Part shown: positions 1 through 8,000 of the stretch, piece by piece
How positions within the stretch are numbered: the stretch's first letter is position 1
Layout of the letters: each line of letters begins with the position of its first letter
Assembly: GCA_030430725.1 (NCBI GenBank)
Contig: JAUIKP010000121.1
Span: 1-8,636, forward strand
Source: Nitrospiria bacterium
GTDB lineage: Bacteria > Nitrospirota > Nitrospiria > Nitrospirales > UBA8639
Length of the DNA: 8,636 nt
Direction of reading: 5' to 3'
The notes under the pieces: generated by a model
What the model was told of the DNA's origin: nothing
Databases searched by the model: none
What the model saw: only the letters and a program-made list of their open reading frames with translations
Position numbers and translations under genes: made by a program

Positions 1-300
1 GATGTCAGCGATTGGTGTCCATCCCCTTCAAAGACATAAAAGGCCGGAAACCTGACCCCATGCCCGATGGAGCCTGGTAAACACTCCTAACACACATTAA
101 CCCCAAGTTCAGGCGAGGAATAGAATTGGACCATTCCGGTTTCCACGATGGCGAATGCCATCGTGGATTATTCCCTCACGCATGATCGCACAATAACGGG
201 AAGCAGCAAAAATTCGCATACTCTGGACAGAGTCGGTCGTCCGGCAACCCCGCCACACCGAACCTGGACAAGGACACGCGAAATCTGGGCTTTGACCAAT
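1..300. other. Non-coding stretch with no supported gene
   Basis: I see no convincing gene on either strand. The only open frame of note begins at an ATG inside the hairpin at 142-167, runs to 435 on the plus strand, has no ribosome site or recognisable motif, and overlaps the methyltransferase remnant in antisense. Apart from the hairpin, the one suggestive element is AAACCTGACCCC at 48-59. On the minus strand this reads GGGGTCAGGTTT, similar to motifs I associate with REP-type repeats next to Y1 transposases. One partial copy is not enough to call a repeat. Confidence 0.55.
142..167. terminator. Perfect 11-bp hairpin, possible terminator downstream of the operon
   Basis: An inverted repeat of 11 perfect pairs (142-152 with 157-167) encloses a four-base loop, GAAT. 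It lies downstream of the NRPS and methyltransferase-remnant block in the direction of transcription. No clear T run follows on the minus strand. On the plus strand TTATTCC follows, which is weakly T-rich. It may terminate minus-strand transcription in a Rho-assisted way, stabilise a 3' end, serve an opposing transcript, or be a palindromic repeat unit. Confidence 0.4.
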
Positions 301-645
301 TTAACCTTCGTGTTTACGACCGACGGCGATCAGGCGCTTGGCGTTGGGGCCCATACTCATCGCCACGAGATTCCCATAGAGGATCACGTCTGTAAGCCCG
401 ACCTGCTCCCTTCAATCCCGCAGCTCCTGTCCTGAATAGATTGTATGGTGAAACGAGAAGCGTTTCACCGTGCCTTGCCGAATGAGGAACTATTCGTTCC
501 GAATGCGGGTTTACCCATCGAAAACCTTCTGTCCTTGGATGAACGCCCTACCATCCGGAAGGCGGTCTGAGATAGTGCGCTGAAGAATACCGGCAAGGAC
601 TCTTTCCCCTGACATCAATTTTTCCAGCGCCTTGTCCAAGAGATA
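301..645 (-). pseudogene. Decayed C-terminal part of a probable SAM-dependent methyltransferase
   Basis: Read in one minus-strand frame, 645-301 gives a continuous protein-like sequence broken only by stops: a LEKLMSGERVLAGIL stretch, SDRLPDG, TRIRNE, FLIRQGTVKRFSFHH, TIYSGQELRD, GLTDVILYGNL, and the ending AKRLIAVGRKHEG before TAA at 303-301. The YSGQEL(R/K)...AGF-DV..YGNL...RLIAVGRK pattern is typical of the C-terminus of class I SAM-dependent methyltransferases as I recall them. Three internal stops lie in this same frame: TAA 513-511, TAG 492-490 (where Trp would be expected after RNE) and TGA 414-412. There is no frameshift. The SAM-binding N-terminal half is absent, and upstream the frame meets TAG at 648-646, just after the NRPS stop. 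It could be a lost tailoring gene of the cluster or unrelated debris. The family assignment is from pattern memory only. Confidence 0.6.
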
Positions 646-660
646 CTAATGGCATGATGT

Positions 661-3600
661 TCATGCCAACCTAGTTAAAATTTCATCGATCTGCCGGTGA
701 ACGCGAGGATTCCCCAGAAGTCCATCATGATCGCTTTCAATAATTTCAGTATAAACCAATCCTGTTGTATACGAAGTCCAATCGATCGGCGGAATACCAG
801 ATTCCCGCTCCAAGGTTTTCGTTGCCCACCACACATGTATGGGTGCCTGAATCGGCCGGGATCGATAGGTTTTCATCAATCGCGCCTCATCTTTCAATAA
901 CGCATATCGATTTTTGATCACTTCAAGCGGGACATCCGGGTCAAGATACCTTTGGGCTTGAGCCCAAAAAATCAGGGCGTTAATCTGTTCTTCCGGTTGC
1001 AAGGTCAAAAGACGGTCTTGAATGGCTTGTCGTTCATTGTCAGGCAACGCCTTTAACTCTTTCCGCGATTCAGGTTCAAGAAATCCTGCAAGCTCATCAA
1101 GCAGGCTCGGCATCGAATTTTCATACAAGGCTAAGCGCGTTTGCGTGTCTAAACAACCCAAGAAGGCCACAGGCTGCCCCAACGCTTCCAATTCATGGAC
1201 AATCGCGAGCGCAATCACGCCACCTAAAGACCACCCGAGTACATGATAAGGTCCTTCCGGCTGATGCTGATGGATCGCATGCGCATAGTCCTTGGCCAGC
1301 AAGGTAATCGAGATGGCTTTCGGGGAAAGTGTAAAAACATTGTGCAACTCGACACCATAAACCGGTTGCCCGACACTGAGTGACCGAGCAAGGGGTTGAT
1401 AGGCGAAAACATGATTTCCCGTCGAATCGATGCAATACAGGGGACGACGCGATCCCTCCGCTTTGAGCACAATCAATGGTGAGGAGGGAACCCGCAATGC
1501 GTTTATGACGATATCAGCCAGGCTCGCGACCGTCGGCGACTGAAACACTGTCATTAATGAGAGTTCACATCCGATCGCCTTTTGTATACGATGAAGCAAC
1601 TGCACCGCGAGCAACGAATGCCCGCCCATGTCGAAGAAATTCTCGTAGATGCCGATCCGCTCCCGTTTCAGGAGTTCAGACCAAATCTCAGCCAGCAACG
1701 TTTCAATCGGGTTTCTGGGAGCCACATACTCCGCCGTGAGCCGTCCTCCATCAAAAGCGAGTAACGCTTTTCGATCCACCTTTCCGTTCGGCGTTAAGGG
1801 GAAGGAATCAAGAAACACCACCGTCCCGGGCACCATATAATCCGGCACCCGGACCTTCAGAAAGTCCCGTATGATGCTGACCGTGAGAGCGGAATCTCCT
1901 GATGCAGCCACATACGCCATCAGGGATTTTTCATGAGATGCGTCCTCCCGCACCACTACGATTCCCTGGCGCACTCCAGGAGCTTGGCCGAGGTGGGCTT
2001 CAATCTCTCCCAATTCAATTCGGAAGCCCCGAAGCTTAATCTGTTGGTCTCGACGCCCTAAAAATTCAATGGTGCCATCAGGTGTCAATCGGGCCAGGTC
2101 TCCGGTCCGATACCATCGGGCCCCCGGTTCGGTCGAATAAGGATGAGGAAGAAATCGTTCGGCGGTCTGAGCCGGTTGATGAAGATATCCCCACGCCACC
2201 CCCATCCCGGCAATGTACAACTCTCCGGGAACACCCACTGCGACAGGTTCGAGTTGCTCATCCAGAATGAAAGCTTGGGTGTTCCCCAGCGGGCGCCCAA
2301 TGGGGACAGTGGAACTCCAGCGAAACCCTTCATTCGAACCTTGGCTGAGAGGGAAAAGGAGAGACCCGATCGTGGTTTCTGTCGGGCCATAGTGATTGAC
2401 CACCGAACACCCGTTCGAACCGTCCATGACCCGATTGGCGAGTTCAACCGACAAAACCTCTCCACCGAAAATAAGATATTTCTTCGGCAGAAACGTGACA
2501 CCGTCTGTTGAACAAAGAAGCGCCTGAAAATGCGAGGGTACCACCTTCAGGACGTCGATCTGATGAGTGGTGAAATAGTCGGCCAGCATGTTCCCGTTCA
2601 TTGCGGTTTCATACGGAATAATGTGAAGAGTCCCTCCCGACGTTAAGGAAGGGAAGACGACGGTATTTCCTAAATCGGCACTGAGCGTCGACACGGTAGC
2701 AAACCCCCAGCCCGCCTCCATCGAAAGAATTTGACTGACACTCGATATGTAGTTCACGATGTTACGGTGGGTCACGGCCACCCCTTTGGGCGCCCCTGTC
2801 GATCCGGAAGTATAAATCACATACGCCAATGCGTGAGGGGAAACTACGTTTCCCAAATTCTCGGGCAATTCGTTATCAAGGAGAGACCGATCACGGTCCA
2901 AACACAAAGTCGTTCCATTGAAATCCAGTTCTTGCGACAGAAGAGCCTCTTGGGTCACCAACCAGGAAACCTCAATTTGTTTCAAAAGAGAATGAAGCCG
3001 CCCCACTGGCGCGCCGGGATCGAGGGGGACATAGGACGCTCCAGCTTTCAGAATGCCTAATAGCCCGACGACCATTTCCACGGAACGTTCCACCCATAAC
3101 CCCACGAGGGTGAGTGGTCCGACGCCATGACGACGCAGAAACCGGGCGACCGTATTGGCCCGTCCATTCAGTTCGGCATAGGTCAAGGACTCATCCTGAC
3201 AGACCACTGCGACCCGGGCCGGATCCTTCGCGCTCTGAGCTTCAAACAACTCGTGCAAACAGACCTGATGAGGGCCCGACCATGAAGTCTTATTGAAATC
3301 AACGAGCACTTGCCGACGTGCAGATTCACTCAGGATGGGTAACGTGTCCAATCTGGCATCCGGCCGACCGAAGACCGAGGCCAGCAAAGTTTCAAACTGC
3401 TCGGACAGGCATTGGACAGCCACACGAGAAAAACGGTCAGGATCATAGGTGAACGTCATGCGCAGGGATCGCAACCCATGGGTACAGGACAGTCTCATTT
3501 TGAATCGATCAAAACATGCCCCGTGCCGATGCAGCAGAAATGTGACACCGCCGGCGATAAATGCATCCGGGCATGGTTCATAACTGAATCCGAACAGATT

Positions 3601-4629
3601 TTCTTCCACGGTTTCCATGATTTCGTCATCATCCCAAACAAAATGCTCTTGCCAGGACCTGCCTTCGTTGACCAAGTCATCCACCTGAGACACCACCTCG
3701 TGCCATCGGCTATCAGGACTGACTCGATAACGCACCGGCAGCCACTTGGCGAACAACCCCATGCTCTCCTCCAGCTCTTCATAGGGCCTTCCCTCACAGA
3801 GCGCCGCGACCACCAACTCCTGTTTGCCAGTCAACTTCCACAAGAGCGCATACCAGGTACCCAGCAACATGGATGCAATCGGACCGTGGGACTGCATGGC
3901 CATCCTTGTCAGGATTTCCACAACTGAAGGAGCCAGATCTCTGCAATGCTCCTCCCGGCGCGGCTGTGTGTGGTTTGTTCCAGGGCGTTCAAACGGAAGG
4001 AGGAGCGGAGGAGTGGAACTAAAGTCTTGACGATGCCAATAGGTCTGGCCTGCTGTTCCATCTTTTTCTTTCAGCAACTCATTTTGCCATTCAGAGAATT
4101 GCACATACTGGACCGGGGCACTGGAACAATCCCGGCCTTCACAACAAGCCTGATATGTCGATGAAAGCTGCCGGATGAGATTTCTGATGGTCCAAGCATC
4201 CGCGCATAAGGCAGGCAGACGAATGAGCAACGCATGCCTCCGGGGCGAGAACTTCGCCAAACGGAGACATAAATGAGGGAGAGTCTCGAAGTCGAACGGC
4301 CAGATTTGCTGTTCATCGATCAGGCGGCGGAGTTCCCGTTCGTGTTGCTCGACGCCCAGGTGGCTTAAATCCAGATGGTGCCATGACAGGTCACACGAAT
4401 CATGAATGACTTGAAACGGCACTTTTACCCCAGATTCACGATGAAAGGTTGTCCTGAAAATCTCATGCCGGCCCACCACGGATTGCATAGCTGCTTCCAA
4501 TGTTGTGACATTGAGTGGCCCCTCCAGCACCACCGAACAGTGAGCCTCTCGGAGTCGATGATCTCCTTGGAGCATCCAAAGATGTTTTTGCTGGGGAGAA
4601 AGCCGGATTCCTTGAAGATTCTGTTGCAT
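661..4629 (-). CDS. Terminal NRPS module: degenerate C (interface-like) - A (Asp) - PCP - thioesterase
   Basis: This is an intact 1322-residue terminal synthetase, using the ATG at 4629 (another ATG at 4635 has poor RBS spacing). Residues about 10-430 form a C-superfamily domain with LSPQQKHLW and RHEIFRTTF, but HHxxxDG is replaced by PALCADA at 139-145: both His are lost and Asp144 is kept. The A domain (about 446-955) has YTSGSTGAPKG at 606-616 and YRTGDL at 840-845. Its ten specificity residues read D652 L653 T656 K695 I720 G722 H746 I754 G755 K950, essentially the known Asp code (DLTKxGHIGK). The PCP has GGHS with Ser1005. The C-terminal thioesterase has GWSLGG with nucleophile Ser1134, and likely partners Asp1161 and His1301. 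Predicted role: load Asp, accept the chain, present Asp for hydroxylation by the upstream fused TauD domain, and release the peptide by hydrolysis or cyclisation. The Asp assignment is strong; the interface role of the first domain is inferred. Confidence 0.94.
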   Translation of the reverse strand: MQQNLQGIRLSPQQKHLWMLQGDHRLREAHCSVVLEGPLNVTTLEAAMQSVVGRHEIFRTTFHRESGVKVPFQVIHDSCDLSWHHLDLSHLGVEQHERELRRLIDEQQIWPFDFETLPHLCLRLAKFSPRRHALLIRLPALCADAWTIRNLIRQLSSTYQACCEGRDCSSAPVQYVQFSEWQNELLKEKDGTAGQTYWHRQDFSSTPPLLLPFERPGTNHTQPRREEHCRDLAPSVVEILTRMAMQSHGPIASMLLGTWYALLWKLTGKQELVVAALCEGRPYEELEESMGLFAKWLPVRYRVSPDSRWHEVVSQVDDLVNEGRSWQEHFVWDDDEIMETVEENLFGFSYEPCPDAFIAGGVTFLLHRHGACFDRFKMRLSCTHGLRSLRMTFTYDPDRFSRVAVQCLSEQFETLLASVFGRPDARLDTLPILSESARRQVLVDFNKTSWSGPHQVCLHELFEAQSAKDPARVAVVCQDESLTYAELNGRANTVARFLRRHGVGPLTLVGLWVERSVEMVVGLLGILKAGASYVPLDPGAPVGRLHSLLKQIEVSWLVTQEALLSQELDFNGTTLCLDRDRSLLDNELPENLGNVVSPHALAYVIYTSGSTGAPKGVAVTHRNIVNYISSVSQILSMEAGWGFATVSTLSADLGNTVVFPSLTSGGTLHIIPYETAMNGNMLADYFTTHQIDVLKVVPSHFQALLCSTDGVTFLPKKYLIFGGEVLSVELANRVMDGSNGCSVVNHYGPTETTIGSLLFPLSQGSNEGFRWSSTVPIGRPLGNTQAFILDEQLEPVAVGVPGELYIAGMGVAWGYLHQPAQTAERFLPHPYSTEPGARWYRTGDLARLTPDGTIEFLGRRDQQIKLRGFRIELGEIEAHLGQAPGVRQGIVVVREDASHEKSLMAYVAASGDSALTVSIIRDFLKVRVPDYMVPGTVVFLDSFPLTPNGKVDRKALLAFDGGRLTAEYVAPRNPIETLLAEIWSELLKRERIGIYENFFDMGGHSLLAVQLLHRIQKAIGCELSLMTVFQSPTVASLADIVINALRVPSSPLIVLKAEGSRRPLYCIDSTGNHVFAYQPLARSLSVGQPVYGVELHNVFTLSPKAISITLLAKDYAHAIHQHQPEGPYHVLGWSLGGVIALAIVHELEALGQPVAFLGCLDTQTRLALYENSMPSLLDELAGFLEPESRKELKALPDNERQAIQDRLLTLQPEEQINALIFWAQAQRYLDPDVPLEVIKNRYALLKDEARLMKTYRSRPIQAPIHVWWATKTLERESGIPPIDWTSYTTGLVYTEIIESDHDGLLGNPRVHRQIDEILTRLA

Positions 4630-4636
4630 CACCATA

Positions 4637-4641
4637 CCCTT
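4637..4641 (-). promoter_or_regulatory. Ribosome binding site that decides the start of the terminal NRPS gene
   Basis: On the minus strand AAAAAGGG precedes two in-frame ATGs, at 4635 and 4629. The AAGGG core is one base from the first ATG, which is too close, and seven bases from the second, which is normal. The second ATG is followed by CAA CAG (Gln-Gln). The relic 5' stump upstream has the same arrangement (ATA CAA CAA) at its presumed start. Both points favour the start at 4629. Confidence 0.6.
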
Positions 4642-4642
4642 T

Positions 4643-4911
4643 TTATACGTCGATCATCTGCCTTGCCTTTTGGTAAACCATGTCCCCCATAGCCAGGACA
4701 ATCTGGCGTGTGGCCCATCATAGGGATCTCGGGCGTGGGCGACCAACATGTTGTCCAATAATAGGAAGTCGCCTGCTTGCCACCCGAAGGGGAACGACAT
4801 GCCCTTGTAGATTCCACCGATTTTCTTGCCAACCGCATCGTCGATTGTCGAACCATCCCCGAAATAGACATTCCGGGGAAGTCGTTCCATCCCCCCAACC
4901 AAAGGGCGTAA
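4643..4911 (-). pseudogene. Remnant of the C-terminus of a second TauD-type beta-hydroxylase domain
   Basis: The translation contains LPRNVYFGDGS, a WQAGDFLLLDNML stretch and AHARDPYDGP, matching the end of the TauD domain in the upstream synthetase. Aligned by hand over 70 residues (after frame repair), 45 are identical. The distal iron-ligand His (in VAHARDP) is present, but the HxE motif and the rest of the oxygenase are gone. After DGP the frame breaks at a CACA run (4708-4712 on the plus strand reads GTGTG). Removing one CA restores RQIVLAMGDMVYQKARQMID, then Val and a TAA at 4645-4643, close to the tail of the intact copy. Without repair the frame runs on to 4654 with unrelated residues. 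The TAA lies 13 bases before the next gene's preferred start. The divergence from the intact copy argues for an old paralogue rather than a fresh duplication. It is too short to fold as an enzyme. Confidence 0.85.
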
Positions 4912-4939
4912 TTGGAATCCCATGAAACAAGATGCCGCC

Positions 4940-5070
4940 AAGTTTCTACAAATGCACCATCAAGTACACCTTGGCCTGGTATGACACACCTCGCCCTGTT
5001 GTTGAGATCCCCATAACCGCTTTTGGCGGGGAGACAGCCGAATCCGTTGCACTTGGACTGATTGTTGTAT
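4940..5070 (-). pseudogene. Remnant of the N-terminus of an NRPS condensation-type domain
   Basis: Directly after the upstream NRPS stop, the minus strand reads IQQSVQVQ and then IRLSPRQKRLW. The intact downstream synthetase begins MQQNLQG and then IRLSPQQKHLW, so this is the opening of a paralogous C-type domain. The expected start codon is ATA (5070-5068), preceded by GGAAGA at 5079-5074, so it probably arose from ATG. Similarity continues as QQQGEVCHT. It then changes frame near 4978 (QAKVYL) and again near 4965 (LDGAF), resembling the VVLEGPL stretch of the intact copy, and fades by about 4940. The original frame stops at TGA 4962-4960. Nothing else of the C domain survives, and TauD-like sequence follows within about 40 bases. 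I infer it is the 5' stump of a deleted NRPS gene. The low-coordinate boundary is approximate. Confidence 0.78.
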
Positions 5071-5078
5071 ACGTCTTC

Positions 5079-8000
5079 CTATACGGTAACGGATTGAAAA
5101 GTGGCCTGGCTGATCATGTCTCCCATCGCAACCAGGATCTTGCGGGGTCCGGCAAACGGATCGCGCGCATGCGCCACGAGCATATTGTCCAGCATGAGAA
5201 GATCGCCTTCCTGCCAACGAAACCGCACCGCCGTCCGTTCATACAGCTCGCCAATATCCGCGACAATCGCATCGTCGATGGGAGAGCCGTCACCATAGTA
5301 GACATTCCGGGGAATCGACTCCATTCCGAGCATTGATACCAGTGACTCTCGCACCGCCGGTTCCAGACAAGACACATGATGAAGTTGGATCTGATTGAAG
5401 AAAACCCACTCGCCCGTCCTGGGATGCTCGATCACCGCCGGGCAGACCTGTCTGGTGCGCAACGAGTCGTTCTCCATCCACAGGCATTCCATTCCGTTCC
5501 GGGCACACATTTCTTCGACGACAGATTGGTCGGGAGTTCGAAAGAAATCCTGCCAACTGACATCGACCCCGGGAGTAAAATTTCGGACATACATGAGCTG
5601 TTTTGACTGGAGCCGGTCACGGATTTCAGGACGAAGACTCTGATACATGGTTCGGCAATCGACAATCGGGGTCTCCCCTCCTTCAGTGGCGGCCTGCATA
5701 CAAAAAAAGAATTGCTTTTGGGGCCAGCGATGCATGTGCGAGCTTTCATTGTGAAAGAGAATTGCCTTATCCGGAGGGTACGGAGTGGACCCATAAACGT
5801 GACGCCCGCTTTTCTCACGAGGCAAATCACCATACTCACCGAATAGCTCAGGGCAGACAGCCTGCGCGACCGCCTCGAAGTCCGCGACCGTTCTCGTCGA
5901 AAATCCCCTGAAGAGCAGTGCCCCATACTTTGATAAGTCCCGCTGAAGCAGTGCCTGATTCGACTGGGCCCAACCGATCAGATCGACATCATCCACCGCA
6001 GGGGAGAACAGTAGCGGAAGCGCACGATCGGGCAAGAGCGGCCGGCTCGTTACCAGGGTGCGCTGTGACAATGCGACGGCCTTTGGCTTGATGCTTTTAA
6101 ATCGTTGAAACTTTTCCTCTTCCCGTTGCTTCGCTTCCATAATGCGCGCCTCCTTATCTTCCGCACTCAATAAATCCAGGTGGTCTATTCTACGATCCGG
6201 CGACATCACGATTTGCCGGAGCAGAGTCATAAAACGCTGCGCGAACAGAGCGATGGTGTCGGGCTCAAAGAGATCGCGACTGAATTTCCAAAGACCAGCG
6301 AAGCCCTCCTCGGTCTCCTCCATAAATAACCCAAGATCGAACCGTGAGACATCGTGCTCAAATTCCAACGCCTCCACATTCAAATCGGGAAGTTGTAACG
6401 AGGGAGGGGGAACGTTCTGCAGGACAAACAAGACTTGCACCAGAGGATTCCGGCTGAGATCCCGCGGCAATTTGAGAGCCTCAACGATTTTTTCAAAGGG
6501 GACATCCTGGTGTGCGTAGGCTCCCAATGCCACTTCACGCACACGTCCCAACAAGTCGAGGAACGACGGATTACCGCTCACATCCGTACGTAGCGGAAGG
6601 AGATTCACGAAGAATCCAATCAGGTGTTCGGTCTCATGGCGATTTCGATTGGCCACGTCTGTGCCGACGAGAATATCGGTTTGTCCGGTAGAACGGGCCA
6701 GCAACACCTTAAATGCCGCCAACAGCGTCATAAAAACCGTCGCCCCCTGCCGACGGCTTAGCGTCTTCAATGGCTCGCTCACTTCCTTTGGAATGAGAAA
6801 TGTGATACGACCGCCGCGGTATGTCTGAACCTCCGGGCGAGGATGATCGGTCCGCAACGCCAGTTGAGGCGGATTGGATCCCAAGCGTTGCTTCCAATAG
6901 CTTATTTCCTTTTCCAAACGCATGCCCTGCAGCCACTCCCGTTGCCATGCTGAAAAATCGCTATACTGAACCGGCAAATCAGGGAGACCGCCCCTCGGCG
7001 TCACCGCGGAAATTTCGGATGGCCGGGCCAATGCGTCGACCCGTGCCGCATACACAGCGGCCACTTCATTCGTGACGAGAGCCAGTGACCAGGCATCTGC
7101 AGCTATGTGATGAACCGTCACCAACAAAATATGTTCATCAGACCTCAACCGGAACAATCTGACGCGAATCGGCAAATCTCGCTCTAACGCGAACGGCCGA
7201 TGTCCTTCTTTTTCCATACGTCGCATAACCGCAGCCGCCCGTTTCTCTTCAGGAAATCCGGTGAAATCTTCGGTTTCAAGCGCGAAGCGTTCTGCCGGAA
7301 CGATGACCTGCCGAGCTTCACCATCGAGTGAAGGGAAGGTCGTTCGTAATGTTTCATGACGGCGAACCAGTTCTGCAAAACTCTCTTCTAACGCGGCACG
7401 GTTCAAAGACCCTTCCAATCGTAAGGCAAAAGGAAGGTTATAAGCTCCGCTCTCCGGATCCATTTGAGAGAGAAACCACAGTCTCTGTTGCGCAAACGAA
7501 AGCGGGAGACGTTCCGTCCGGGCTACAGGCACGATCGACGGAGCCAGCCCGCCTGCATCCTGAGCCACGGCCAGATCGATGGCGGCGGCGAATTCCTCGA
7601 CCGTCGAAAAATCGAACAGACTCCGCAGTGGGAGCTCGAGCTGAAACGCCGCTCGCACGCGCGACATTACTTGGGTAGCCAAAAGGGAATGGCCGCCGAG
7701 CTCGAAGAAATTATCGTGACGACCAACGCGATCCGTTCCGAGAACCTCCGACCAGATCCCCGCCACGAGATCCTGGGTCGGGGTAGTCGGCGCCTCCCAT
7801 GCCTCCTCGGATCGATCGCTATCCGGGACAGGCAGCGCTTTCCGGTTGATTTTCCCATTTGGGGTCAAGGGCAGCGCTGCGAGAAACACAACCGCGGCCG
7901 GTACCATGTAATCCGGCAACGCTTGTCTGACGAACATGCGGAGTCCTTCGCCGGTCAACGGCTGAGTCGCCACAATATAGGCAACGAGTTGTTGACGTCC

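Noticed and set aside
148..435. Plus-strand open frame of 95 codons in the otherwise gene-poor end
   Set aside because: Its ATG lies inside the perfect hairpin, there is no ribosome site, the protein has no recognisable motif, and its second half is antisense to the better-supported methyltransferase remnant.
447..469. 8-bp perfect inverted repeat (GGTGAAAC...GTTTCACC)
   Set aside because: It falls inside the methyltransferase remnant, where it encodes the TVKRFSF stretch, and no T run follows. It is probably a coding coincidence.
4654..4941. Open frame read as a small stand-alone hydroxylase
   Set aside because: It contains only the last part of a TauD fold, lacks the HxE ligands, has a frameshift near 4710, and starts at a TTG with no ribosome site.
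4960..5217. Open frame overlapping the end of the upstream NRPS as a separate small gene
   Set aside because: Its first half is an out-of-frame shadow of the TauD coding sequence. Only the part after 5070 is meaningful, as the C-domain stump.
5079..6120. C-terminal oxygenase as a SyrB2-like halogenase
   Set aside because: The Glu of the HxE motif is present; halogenases have a non-carboxylate residue there.
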